DNA from: Paracoccaceae bacterium
Lineage (GTDB): Bacteria; Pseudomonadota; Alphaproteobacteria; Rhodobacterales; Rhodobacteraceae
Assembly: GCA_009920225.1 (NCBI GenBank)
Contig: RGAJ01000085.1
Span: 1 to 7,320, forward strand
DNA length: 7,320 nucleotides
Direction of reading: 5' to 3'
Shown piece by piece: positions 1 through 6,541 of this stretch. How positions within the stretch are numbered: the stretch's first letter is position 1; each line of letters opens with the position of its first letter. The translations under genes and the position numbers were made by a program. A model generated the notes under the pieces. It was not told the origin of the DNA, made no database searches, and worked only from the letters and a program-made list of their open reading frames with translations.

Positions 1-824
1 CCCATGCCGCAGAAAGCCTTGGGGTCACGCAATCCACGGTCAGCTATGGAATTGACCGGATGCGCAAGGCGTTTGGCGACCCTTTGTTCGTGCGCCAAGG
101 GATCGATATTGTCCCCACCGATCGCTGTAGCGATATCGTTGCAACCATCACGCCGATGATTGATGAATTCATGGCGCTGTCCTTGTCGAAAGACTTTGAT
201 CCTGCTGCCTCAACCGCGACGGTTTCGCTGTCGTGCAATTACTATGAACGGGTGACATTGTTGCCAGGATTGATGCGGCACTTGCGTCGGGACGCGCCGC
301 GCTTGCGGGTGAATATCCTGTCGTCCACCGTGCGCGGCAAGGAACAGTTAGACCGCGGCGAAAGCGATATGTTGATCGGTCCAATCAAGGTGATGCAAGG
401 CAGCTATTATCGCAGGCGCTTGTTGGATGATCATTATGTGGCGGTGATGTCATCGGCAAATCCATTGGCCGGGTCGTCTTTGACCAAGGATCAATATTTA
501 TCCGCCCCTTCTGTCATCGTCACCTATGGCGGAACGTGGCGGTCGCGGTTTTTGCAAGATATCGAACACGATGGCCAAAGTTTGAACGCGGTGATGGAGG
601 TTCCAAGCCCTGCGCATATTCCATCGCTCTTGCACCAAACCGACTTGATTGCCACCGTGCCCTATCGCATCGCGCAATCGTATCGTGGGGATGTGGTTAT
701 TGCGGATACGCCCTATCCCGCGCCATTTGAAATCGATCTGTCATGGACTGCACGCACCCATGATAGCCCGTTGCACGGATGGGTGCGCGGTATTTTGGCG
801 CGTGTCGCAGCGGATCAGGCCTAA
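1..824 (+). CDS. LysR-family transcriptional regulator, NahR/NodD-like (5' truncated by window edge)
   Basis: The reading frame is open from base 3 to a TAA at 822-824, giving 273 visible residues; the first ~20-25 residues of a normal ~295-300 aa LysR protein lie left of the window. The visible N-terminus (AAESLGVTQSTVSYGIDRM) is the second half of the winged helix-turn-helix, followed by GDPLFVRQG and a PT motif, a signature typical of the NahR/NodD/LeuO-type branch. The rest is the periplasmic-binding-protein-like effector domain, with the family-typical LIATVPYRIAQSY stretch near visible residue 215. An internal ATG at 60-62 lies inside the HTH and is not the start. Its stop overlaps by 4 nt the stop of the convergent CoA-ligase gene. 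NahR-type members often respond to aromatic compounds, which suits the neighbours, but its effector and targets (possibly a gene left of the window) cannot be read here. LysR membership is secure; the role is unknown. Confidence 0.9.
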   Translation, partial: HAAESLGVTQSTVSYGIDRMRKAFGDPLFVRQGIDIVPTDRCSDIVATITPMIDEFMALSLSKDFDPAASTATVSLSCNYYERVTLLPGLMRHLRRDAPRLRVNILSSTVRGKEQLDRGESDMLIGPIKVMQGSYYRRRLLDDHYVAVMSSANPLAGSSLTKDQYLSAPSVIVTYGGTWRSRFLQDIEHDGQSLNAVMEVPSPAHIPSLLHQTDLIATVPYRIAQSYRGDVVIADTPYPAPFEIDLSWTARTHDSPLHGWVRGILARVAADQA

Positions 825-2552
825 ATACGGATGATCCCGTCGTGGTCGGTATCGGAATACATCCGTTCCACGATATCGGACCGACGCGCCAAGACCAGTT
901 TGTTGTTCAGGTTGCCTTTGGCGGTGATTTCACCGTCTTGGATTGACGGCGCCCCTGCCAATACGGCGGCACGCACGATGCGCTGCGACGATCCGCTGAC
1001 CAGTGACGCACGCCGCGCAAGCGCCTCTTTGATCTGGTCCAGATAGGCTGCATCAGACAGCAATCCATCAACTGCATCACCCCCTGCATGCTGTGGTGGC
1101 GCAAAGATCAACAGCCCCAGATCCATACGATCGGCACCGGTGATGACAATGTCTTGGACCAAGGGGCCAAGCGTTTTTAGGATATCCATCCGCAACATTC
1201 CCGCCTGCACCCATGTACCGGTCAGCAATTTGAAATCTTCGCTGATGCGGCCATCAAAGACCACGCCTTGGGACAGATCATCCGGATCGGCAAAGCGCAC
1301 AGCGTCTTCGGTGATCAGATATCCGTCGCTGTCAAAGGCGGTTTTATTCTTGTCGGGTTCGTCAAAATAGGCGGTGATGACATTGGGCCCTTTGACGCGC
1401 AGTTCATATCGCGCGCCGTCGTTGGGAATCAATTTCATCTGAACCTGCGGGGCGGGGACGCCAATCATTCCGTTCTTTGCTCCGCCTTGGTGGTGGATCA
1501 CCGCCATCGGCGCGGTTTCGGTCATGCCCCAGCTTGATGTCATCATGGGTCGCTTTGTCCCAACCTCTGATGCCATGGTTTCCAATGCGTTCCAAACATC
1601 GGTGGGCAAAGACGCACCGGCATAGAAAATCATATCTAGATCGGCAAAAACCTTGCGCTTTAGGGTGTCATCCTTGCGGCAGGCCTCGACCAACAGGGCA
1701 TAGGCCACCGGCACGTTCAGCGCCAATGTGCCTGACACCATCGACAGGTTTTCCAAGGTGCGATCAAACAATCCTTTCACAGGCTTGCCATCGTCCAGAT
1801 AAAGCGACCCACCATTAGACAGGACCATGTTGAAATCTGAACTGCCCGCAAAGACATGGTTCCACGGCAACCAATCCACGATTACAGGCGGACGGTCCGC
1901 CAAAAAGGGCAGGCACGCCAGATATTGCGCTTGGTTCACGCACATCATGTGATGGGTTTGCGGAACGCCTTTGGGGTTTGATGTGGACCCCGACGTAAAC
2001 AGAATTTTCGCCAGATCGTCCGCACCAATCTGTGCATGTGCGGTGAACACGTCGATGGATGTGTCCCCTTTGACCAAGGTATCAAATGTCAGATGCCCTG
2101 TGGTCGCGTTTTTCGACACAAGCTTTGGGAGGGCCGCCGCGCACGCATCAGACAGGGCATCGCCAAATTGCGCGCCATCTTCGGCATAGATCAATTTGGG
2201 CGCCACTTTGGCAACCGCATAGCGCAATTTTTCGCGCGCCTGTGGGATCAATGAATATTGCTCTGCCAAGGGCACGGTCACCAGCCCGACATATTGTGCC
2301 GCAAGGGTGAGAATGCCGTGATTGACGCTTGGCCCCGACAGACACACAATCGTGTCGCCCTTGGTCAGACCCAAGCCCAGAACCTGCCCCTGATCGTTCC
2401 GCCAAAAAGATGTGGTCAGGCCGTTTTTCCGCCCACGTATCCACCCAGTCGCCTGTGGTTGTTGCCACGGGCCCCAAGCCAAGTTGCGAGGTGATCAAGG
2501 TGCCGCCGTCCTTGGTGGTGGTGGCCAAGATGGAATGGGGGGGATAGGCCAT
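821..2552 (-). pseudogene. fcs: Feruloyl-CoA synthase-like adenylate-forming ligase, internally deleted and frameshifted
   Basis: Intact homologues activate ferulate, p-coumarate or caffeate to the CoA thioester using ATP, the first cytoplasmic step of hydroxycinnamate side-chain breakdown. The natural start is the ATG at 2552-2550: it has an AAGGAT ribosome site 5 nt upstream, overlapping the marR stop. It encodes a family-like N-terminus (GDWVDTWAEKRPDHIFLAER). After about codon 56 this frame becomes nonsense. The family sequence resumes in another frame near 2386 (VLGLGLTKGDTIVCLSG) and continues to the TAG at 823-821. The usual ~22-23 residue segment between these blocks (the WRxxTY...ALL region) is in no frame. 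The total 1732 nt is 1 modulo 3, so the missing length should be 2 modulo 3, about 65-71 nt. Downstream motifs are intact: P-loop TSGSTSNPKG, SSWGMTETAP, ITED, GRISEDFKL, TGTWV and the C-terminal AKGN lysine. An ATG at 2482 opens the long 553-codon frame, but its first ~30 residues are out-of-frame filler. Either a real inactivating mutation or an assembly error. Confidence 0.82.
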
Positions 2553-2564
2553 TGCGGATCCTTA
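2553..2564 (-). promoter_or_regulatory. Ribosome binding site fixing the CoA-ligase start, overlapping the marR stop
   Basis: Read on the minus strand, AAGGAT (2563-2558) sits 5 nt before the ATG at 2552-2550 and shares bases with the TAA stop of the MarR gene (2564-2562). This favours 2552 over the downstream ATG at 2482 as the original start, and suggests that translation of the ligase is coupled to that of the regulator. Confidence 0.65.
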
Positions 2565-3008
2565 TTTCGCCTGTTCAATCCGCGCCAAAAGCGCGGTCAA
2601 GGTCTCGATGTCTTGTTCGGAAAGCGCGGATAAAATCTGGGTCTCATGCTGCATCACGGCGCGGGTTGCATCCTGAAACAAGGCTGTTCCTGCCTCGGTC
2701 GCAAACAGACCAAAGGCACGGCGATCTGCGTCATCGCGTTTTCGTTCAATCAAATCGCGATTGGCCAATTCATCCACAATAGACACCAAATTTGGCCGCT
2801 CAACCGCCAGAGTTTCCGCCAATTGGCTTTGCCGAATTCCGGGGTTCGACACGACCGACGACAGCGTCGAAAAGGTGATCATCCGCAGATCAAAGGGCCG
2901 CAGTGTGATCGCCAAATCCGATGAAAAAACGTTCATCGCCCGTTTCAAGCGATACCCGACAAAGGATCGCAGTTCGGCGTCAAGGGGTGGTTTCATCTGT
3001 GTCGTCAT
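2562..3008 (-). CDS. MarR-family transcriptional regulator of the aromatic-acid operon
   Basis: A 148-residue protein of normal MarR length. A helical dimerisation region (about residues 10-55) precedes a winged helix-turn-helix: SNPGIRQSQLAETLAVERPN (54-73), a probable recognition helix around 69-84, and the wing with the family-typical DDADRRAFGLFAT (92-104). A C-terminal helix (about 115-147) would complete the dimer interface. The gene lies between dctM (24 nt upstream) and the CoA ligase (9 nt downstream), so it is almost certainly in their transcript. MarR proteins beside hydroxycinnamoyl-CoA ligases (the CouR/FerC/HcaR group) are generally repressors released by the CoA thioester; that this one works the same way is inference from context. 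A candidate target is the palindrome at 4975-4990. An alternative start at the fifth codon (2996) is possible; neither start has a strong Shine-Dalgarno sequence. Confidence 0.88.
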   Translation of the reverse strand: MTTQMKPPLDAELRSFVGYRLKRAMNVFSSDLAITLRPFDLRMITFSTLSSVVSNPGIRQSQLAETLAVERPNLVSIVDELANRDLIERKRDDADRRAFGLFATEAGTALFQDATRAVMQHETQILSALSEQDIETLTALLARIEQAK

Positions 3009-3032
3009 GTCGTGTGTTGGCCAGTATGGGCC

Positions 3033-4343
3033 TTAGTCCCCTAATAAAAACAGCGTGATGGATGGGAAAAGTACCAATAAAATGATACGCAAAATATCGG
3101 ATGTGACAAACCATAAAACCGCGCGATAGGTGGCTGTCATTGGCGTTTTGCGGTCCATCGCGTTGATGATGAACAGGTTCATACCAACGGGGGGCGTGAT
3201 CAGGCCCACTTCGACCACAATCAAAACCAAAATCCCGAACCAAATCGCGACATGTTCTGCGGACATGCCAAAATCCAAAACCGCGATGACAGGGAAAAAG
3301 ATCGGGATCGTCAGCAAAATCATCGACATGCTGTCCATCAAACATCCAAAGATCAGGTAGAACACCAATACCATGGTCAAAACGGTCCACGGGCTGAAGC
3401 CTTGGCTGACCACCCAATTTGACAGCTCTTGGGGAACTTGGGACAGTGCCAGAAAGCTGTTGTAAAACCCCGCACCCAACACGATGAAGAAAATCATTGC
3501 TGTAGATTGTGCGGTTGAAATGATGCTTTCGCGAAACACGGCCCATGTCAGATTGCCTGACAGATAGGCGATGATCCCCGTACCTGCCGCACCGATTGCG
3601 GCACCTTCGGTGGGGGTGAACCAACCCAGATAAATACCGCCCACAACGACGCCAAAAACGATCAACACGGGCCACACGTCGGCCAAAGCTTTGAACCGTT
3701 CGGAATAGGGCACCGCATCGCGCGTCCCAGCGGCATTTGGGTGCACGCGCACATAGATTGAAATCGTGATCATATACCCAATCGCGGCAAGAATACCGGG
3801 AATAAAGGCCGCAAGAAACAGCTTGGCGATATTTTGTTCGGTCAAGATCGCATAGATCACCAAGATCACCGAGGGCGGGATCAAAATCCCCAATGTTCCC
3901 CCCGCCGCCAAAGTCGCGGTGGAAAAGCCGCCCGCGTATCCGTAACGACGCAGTTCGGGCAGGGCGACGCGGCTCATGGTGGCGGCGGTGGCAAGGGATG
4001 ATCCACAAATCGCGCCAAACCCCGCGCATGCCCCCACAGCGGCCATGGCAACACCCCCGCGCCGATGGCCAAGCCAGCTTTCGGCGGCTTTGAACAAGGC
4101 TTGTGACATGCCCGACAGCGTTGCGAATTGTCCCATCAACAAAAACATCGGGATGATCGTCAAAGAATAGCTGGAAAACGTGGTATAGGTTTCGTTTTTC
4201 AACTTGCCCAAGAACATCATCGGACTGCCCATGGCCAGATACAGCCCGCCAATTCCGCAGAGCATCATGGCCAAGCCAATCGGCGCACGCAAAAAGATCA
4301 TCAGTAATAGGATCGGAAAGGAATAATATCCCAGTTCAAGCAT
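3033..4343 (-). CDS. dctM: TRAP transporter large permease subunit (DctM/TarM-like)
   Basis: A 436-residue, very hydrophobic inner-membrane protein of typical DctM length with about 11-12 membrane segments. It forms the ion-coupled (usually sodium-driven) translocation channel of a TRAP transporter. Family signatures are GTLGILIPPS (149-158), GGIYLGWFTPTEGAAIGA (235-252) and GLITPPVGMNLFII (380-393). I start it at the ATG at 4343-4341 (MLELGYYSF...), because this gives the standard DctM N-terminus. The same frame is open further upstream, to 4478, but those 45 residues are charged, cysteine-rich and antisense-like and overlap dctQ. The start is 2 nt past the dctQ stop, so the two are translationally coupled; a GGGAG lies about 13 nt upstream. 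Next to a MarR regulator and a hydroxycinnamate-type CoA ligase, an aromatic acid is the likeliest substrate, but substrate specificity resides in the binding protein, which is not in the window. Confidence 0.95.
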   Translation of the reverse strand: MLELGYYSFPILLLMIFLRAPIGLAMMLCGIGGLYLAMGSPMMFLGKLKNETYTTFSSYSLTIIPMFLLMGQFATLSGMSQALFKAAESWLGHRRGGVAMAAVGACAGFGAICGSSLATAATMSRVALPELRRYGYAGGFSTATLAAGGTLGILIPPSVILVIYAILTEQNIAKLFLAAFIPGILAAIGYMITISIYVRVHPNAAGTRDAVPYSERFKALADVWPVLIVFGVVVGGIYLGWFTPTEGAAIGAAGTGIIAYLSGNLTWAVFRESIISTAQSTAMIFFIVLGAGFYNSFLALSQVPQELSNWVVSQGFSPWTVLTMVLVFYLIFGCLMDSMSMILLTIPIFFPVIAVLDFGMSAEHVAIWFGILVLIVVEVGLITPPVGMNLFIINAMDRKTPMTATYRAVLWFVTSDILRIILLVLFPSITLFLLGD

Positions 4344-4345
4344 GC

Positions 4346-4933
4346 TCAATGGTCTGCTCCCATCGGTGTTGGAAGATAGGTCGCGCCTGTAATGGCCTCG
4401 GCCAAGCGCATGATCGCGCAATAGAGTGCAACAATGGATGCCACAACCGCGGCGGCAAAGCTTGCGGCATAGGACCACCAGACCGGCATTTGTAGCAAAA
4501 AGGTGGTTTCGCCATAGGCGTATTTATTCTGCAGCCCTGCGAACAAACGTGCGGTGATCAAAATGATGATAGCTGTCAACGCGATTTCCCAAACGGCGGC
4601 GATCCACCGATTGGCACATGGGCCCAACATCGTGGTGAATACATCCACCGTGGCATGCATTCCGAAATACTGACACACTGGCAAAAAGGCAAAAACCGCA
4701 AAGGCCACACCCATTTCAACCAGTTCAAAATCCCCCAAGATCGGCCCAACCCCTGTGGCCAAGAAGGCATCAGACGCCGCTTGTGACCAATTGGTTATAA
4801 AGGCCGAGTGGCCGAAGGTGTTCAATCCGCGACCAATCACGCTTATGGTGACAATGATGATCAGCGCGATCAAAACGGCACCACCCAAGATGGCCATAAA
4901 CCGTGCAAGGCGTTCCACCCATTTCATATGCAT
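4346..4933 (-). CDS. dctQ: TRAP transporter small permease subunit (DctQ/TarQ-like)
   Basis: A 195-residue inner-membrane protein with four predicted membrane segments at about residues 13-35, 68-90, 111-133 and 152-178, the standard DctQ topology. The conserved features ELVEMGVAFAVFAFLPVCQYFG (70-91; first glutamate and following segment) and GETTFLLQMPVWW (141-153) match the family. DctQ partners DctM in the membrane part of a TRAP importer. The ATG at 4933-4931 has a strong AAGGGAG site (4944-4938) 4 nt upstream; the ATG two codons further in (4927) would have 10 nt spacing and is also usable. The 64-nt gap to the DUF3237 gene upstream is longer than the other junctions in this set and contains a perfect inverted repeat, so dctQ may begin its own transcription unit. 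Somewhat longer than minimal DctQ proteins because of the loop at 37-67. Confidence 0.93.
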   Translation of the reverse strand: MHMKWVERLARFMAILGGAVLIALIIIVTISVIGRGLNTFGHSAFITNWSQAASDAFLATGVGPILGDFELVEMGVAFAVFAFLPVCQYFGMHATVDVFTTMLGPCANRWIAAVWEIALTAIIILITARLFAGLQNKYAYGETTFLLQMPVWWSYAASFAAAVVASIVALYCAIMRLAEAITGATYLPTPMGADH

Positions 4934-4937
4934 TGGT

Positions 4938-4944
4938 CTCCCTT
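4938..4944 (-). promoter_or_regulatory. Strong ribosome binding site of dctQ
   Basis: AAGGGAG on the minus strand, 4 nt before the ATG at 4933 and 10 nt before a second in-frame ATG at 4927. It is the best Shine-Dalgarno match in the leftward gene set, which fits dctQ being the first or a main entry point for translation of the transporter genes. Confidence 0.6.
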
Positions 4945-4974
4945 CGAGATCGACGAATTTTCGACATGGTTATG

Positions 4975-4990
4975 CAAAATAACTATTTTG
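4975..4990. promoter_or_regulatory. Perfect inverted repeat upstream of dctQ, candidate MarR operator
   Basis: CAAAATA-AC-TATTTTG is a perfect 7-bp inverted repeat with a 2-nt spacer, ending 41 nt before the dctQ start codon in the DUF3237-dctQ gap. Size and symmetry fit a dimeric winged-helix repressor such as the MarR protein three genes downstream. On the minus strand TGGACA (4993-4988) overlaps its edge and could be a -35 element, with only a poor -10 around 4973-4966, so the promoter itself is weakly supported. The A/T-rich stem is not followed by a T-run of the kind expected of an intrinsic terminator. That it binds MarR is inference. Confidence 0.5.
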
Positions 4991-4998
4991 TCCACTCA

Positions 4999-5466
4999 TT
5001 ATTCGATGGCGTACAGGGACATCATGACTTGGCTTGGGAAACGTGCGCCTGATCCGATGAACAAAGTGCGATTGATCCAATCATATCTGGGATCGCCTGT
5101 TTCCAATCGTGCTTGGGTGCGCATGTAATAGGCATCGGGCGGCACGTCTTTGCCCGCACCCAAATCACGCATCACGTCGGCGGGACCATGTCGAAAGCCA
5201 TAGTTGATGATTTCAATCGTTGCGCCATCGTCGGTTTCAATCCCGTAACGGGTGTCCAATTCGGCCAAGCCGCCATCAAACACGGTTTGCCAATCTGCCC
5301 CAAGGTTCAAAATACGCCCTGTGATCTTTGGGCCCAAGGCGCGTCCGCCGATGATCGGGATAATGCGCCGGACCCCGCCGCGCCCTGTGCCCATTTCGAT
5401 GGGGGCGGCCAATTCGACCTCAAGATCGGTGACATGGATCAGTTTGGGCGTTGCGGGTCTGTTCAT
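4999..5466 (-). CDS. DUF3237 (UPF0311) family protein of unknown function
   Basis: A 155-residue soluble protein matching the DUF3237/UPF0311 family in length and motif order: GVRRIIPIIGG (31-41), GP..TGRILNLGADWQ (46-60), ELDTRYGIETDDGATIEIINYG (69-90, key residues ELD, RY and DGA), then YMRT...LETGDPRYDWINRTLFIG (114-138) and a terminal SLYAIE. No signal peptide or membrane segment is visible, so it is probably cytoplasmic. The start at 5466-5464 is chosen because GAGG lies 6 nt upstream and the protein then begins like other family members; the frame stays open upstream to 5724, but that part is antisense-like and overlaps pcaQ. Family members form a small beta-barrel-like domain and have no established reaction. 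From memory, the R. palustris member RPA1785 lies beside the coumarate TRAP transporter and ligase genes, as here, which suggests a role in aromatic-acid handling. That link is inference. Confidence 0.88.
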   Translation of the reverse strand: MNRPATPKLIHVTDLEVELAAPIEMGTGRGGVRRIIPIIGGRALGPKITGRILNLGADWQTVFDGGLAELDTRYGIETDDGATIEIINYGFRHGPADVMRDLGAGKDVPPDAYYMRTQARLETGDPRYDWINRTLFIGSGARFPSQVMMSLYAIE

Positions 5467-5472
5467 ATCTGG

Positions 5473-5476
5473 CCTC
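5473..5476 (-). promoter_or_regulatory. Ribosome binding site deciding the DUF3237 start
   Basis: GAGG on the minus strand with a 6-nt gap to the ATG at 5466-5464. An in-frame ATG four codons upstream (5478-5476) overlaps this site and lacks a comparable one, so 5466 is preferred. Confidence 0.5.
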
Positions 5477-5531
5477 ATTTGGTGGGACGTGAGGGTACTA
5501 AACCACGGTGCTTCACCCACGGCAAGCCATG

Positions 5532-6455
5532 CTAAGCGCGTTGTGAAATCTTGCGCGCCACGCGGCGCAGGTGTTCGACCAAGGTGGATCGGGCAGGATT
5601 GGGTTTTGCGTTTTGCGGTAAAAAGACACCGACAGGCCCCGCCAACAAGGCAGATCCCAAATTGATTGCTGCCAAGGTGCCGCGGGAAATTTCCTCTTGC
5701 ACGACGCCACGCGAAATGAACCACACCATGTCGGACGATTGCACAACCTTGCGCCCAAAGGGCAAAGCGACGGTTTCAAACACGCCCTGTGCATCCCGCA
5801 AGCCGATAGAGGTTAAATACCGCTCAACCGTGCTGCGAATGACGGCGCCTTTGGGGGGCAAGATCAGGGGAAAGCGTGTAAGATCCCGATCACGGCGGAT
5901 GGATGTTAACAACGGATGGTCGGGGCGGGTGACCAAAACCACGTCTTCGGAATACAGCTGTTCAAAGCTCAGCCCCGTCAAAACACCCGCTTCTGGCATG
6001 CGACCCACGACCAAATCCAATTGGCCATCGCGCATTTGGTTATACAGCAACCAATTCGGCCCCGTGCGCACATTCAGCCGTGCATTGGGCATATCGCGCG
6101 CAAATTCCAGCGCGGCCAAGGGCACCAATTCGGTCGCGGCGGTGGGCAAAACGCCAATCGCCAAGGGGATCGTGTCAGGTGTGTTGTGTTGCAATCGATC
6201 ATGGGCGCGGGACAATTCGGTCAGCGATGAGGCCGCATGGCTTTGAAAAATGCGGCCCTGTTCATTCAGGCGCAGCTCGCGCCCGACCCGATCAAACAGA
6301 CGTGTTCCCAACAAAGTTTCAAGCTCTTTCAACGTCTTTGACACTGCGGGCTGCGTGATATTCAACTGCGCGGCCGCGACCGACACGCTTTCGACGCGGG
6401 CGACTTCCAGAAAACAGCGAATATGACGAAGACGTAAGGCATTTTCCCAACTCAT
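5532..6455 (-). CDS. pcaQ: PcaQ, LysR-family activator of the protocatechuate operon
   Basis: A 307-residue LysR protein. The N-terminal winged HTH is at about residues 7-65 (LRHIRCFLEVARVESVSVAA, then QLNITQPAVSKTLKELE, and RLFDR), followed by the effector domain with PLAIGVLPTAA, DLVVGRMPEAG and SSDMVWFISRGVV, all typical of PcaQ. In rhizobia, PcaQ activates the pca operon in response to beta-carboxy-cis,cis-muconate-type pathway intermediates; it acts as a DNA-bound tetramer in the cytoplasm. The gene is divergent from pcaC and a near-consensus PcaQ box lies at its start. I place the start at the ATG 6455-6453, which gives the family's usual N-terminus and length; no clear Shine-Dalgarno precedes it. 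A TTG at 6503 would add 16 atypical residues and is less likely. Its TAG lies 65 nt before the DUF3237 start on the same strand with no visible terminator, so read-through into that gene is possible. Confidence 0.92.
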   Translation of the reverse strand: MSWENALRLRHIRCFLEVARVESVSVAAAQLNITQPAVSKTLKELETLLGTRLFDRVGRELRLNEQGRIFQSHAASSLTELSRAHDRLQHNTPDTIPLAIGVLPTAATELVPLAALEFARDMPNARLNVRTGPNWLLYNQMRDGQLDLVVGRMPEAGVLTGLSFEQLYSEDVVLVTRPDHPLLTSIRRDRDLTRFPLILPPKGAVIRSTVERYLTSIGLRDAQGVFETVALPFGRKVVQSSDMVWFISRGVVQEEISRGTLAAINLGSALLAGPVGVFLPQNAKPNPARSTLVEHLRRVARKISQRA

Positions 6456-6469
6456 AACCAGATGGTAAT
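6454..6469. promoter_or_regulatory. PcaQ-binding site (ATAACC-N4-GGTAAT)
   Basis: ATAACC-AGAT-GGTAAT closely matches the PcaQ motif described in Sinorhizobium (ATAACC-N4-GGTTAA as I recall it), with a full left half-site and a right half-site differing from perfect symmetry (GGTTAT) at one base. Its centre (6461.5) is about 63 nt upstream of the transcription start predicted from the -10 at 6513-6518, the usual position of a LysR recognition site. It overlaps the first two bases read of the pcaQ start codon, so bound PcaQ could also limit its own expression. Confidence 0.75.
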
Positions 6470-6512
6470 GTAAATTGCAGAAATAAACAATATTCAAAAC
6501 CAAAGGGGCATG

Positions 6513-6518
6513 TATAAA
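6513..6518 (+). promoter_or_regulatory. Putative -10 element of the pcaC-pcaH promoter
   Basis: TATAAA at 6513-6518 would place transcription start near 6525, leaving a leader of about 17 nt before pcaC. No good -35 is present at 16-18 nt spacing (the region around 6490-6495 reads ATATTC), as expected for a promoter that depends on the LysR activator bound upstream. Confidence 0.5.
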
Positions 6519-6531
6519 GGGCGCAAAGCGA

Positions 6532-6540
6532 AAGGTGATC
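6532..6540 (+). promoter_or_regulatory. Ribosome binding site of pcaC
   Basis: AAGGTGATC directly before the ATG at 6542. GGTGATC pairs with the 3' tail of 16S rRNA over seven bases and supports 6542 as the start, rather than the internal ATG at codon 9. Confidence 0.6.
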
Positions 6541-6541
6541 T

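Noticed and set aside
2370..2400. Programmed frameshift in the CoA ligase
   Set aside because: No slippery heptamer is evident at the junction, and a frameshift alone would not account for the missing conserved segment.
2387..2482. ATG at 2482 as the genuine start of the CoA ligase
   Set aside because: The first ~30 residues from it are out-of-frame reading of the true N-terminal coding region, which is recognisable in another frame starting at 2552.
2980..4029. Long open frame (349 codons) on the minus strand inside dctM
   Set aside because: It is rich in Arg, Cys, His and Asp with no family resemblance and lies wholly within the well-supported dctM region in another frame; it is a shadow of that gene.
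4344..4478. N-terminal extension of dctM in the same frame
   Set aside because: The 45 residues overlap dctQ and are charged and cysteine-rich, unlike DctM proteins, which begin with the short segment seen at MLELGYYSF.
5467..5531. Terminator between pcaQ and the DUF3237 gene
   Set aside because: Only a 4-bp GGTG-N3-CACC stem (5507-5517) and a CCACGG direct repeat are present, with no T-run; too weak to call.
5467..5724. N-terminal extension of the DUF3237 frame into pcaQ
   Set aside because: The 86 extra residues are antisense-like, overlap pcaQ, and lie upstream of the GAGG-ATG that gives the normal family length.
5551..6246. 231-codon open frame on the plus strand opposite pcaQ
   Set aside because: Low-complexity Arg/Ser/Thr/Lys composition, antisense to a clear LysR gene, no ribosome site; no homology recognised.
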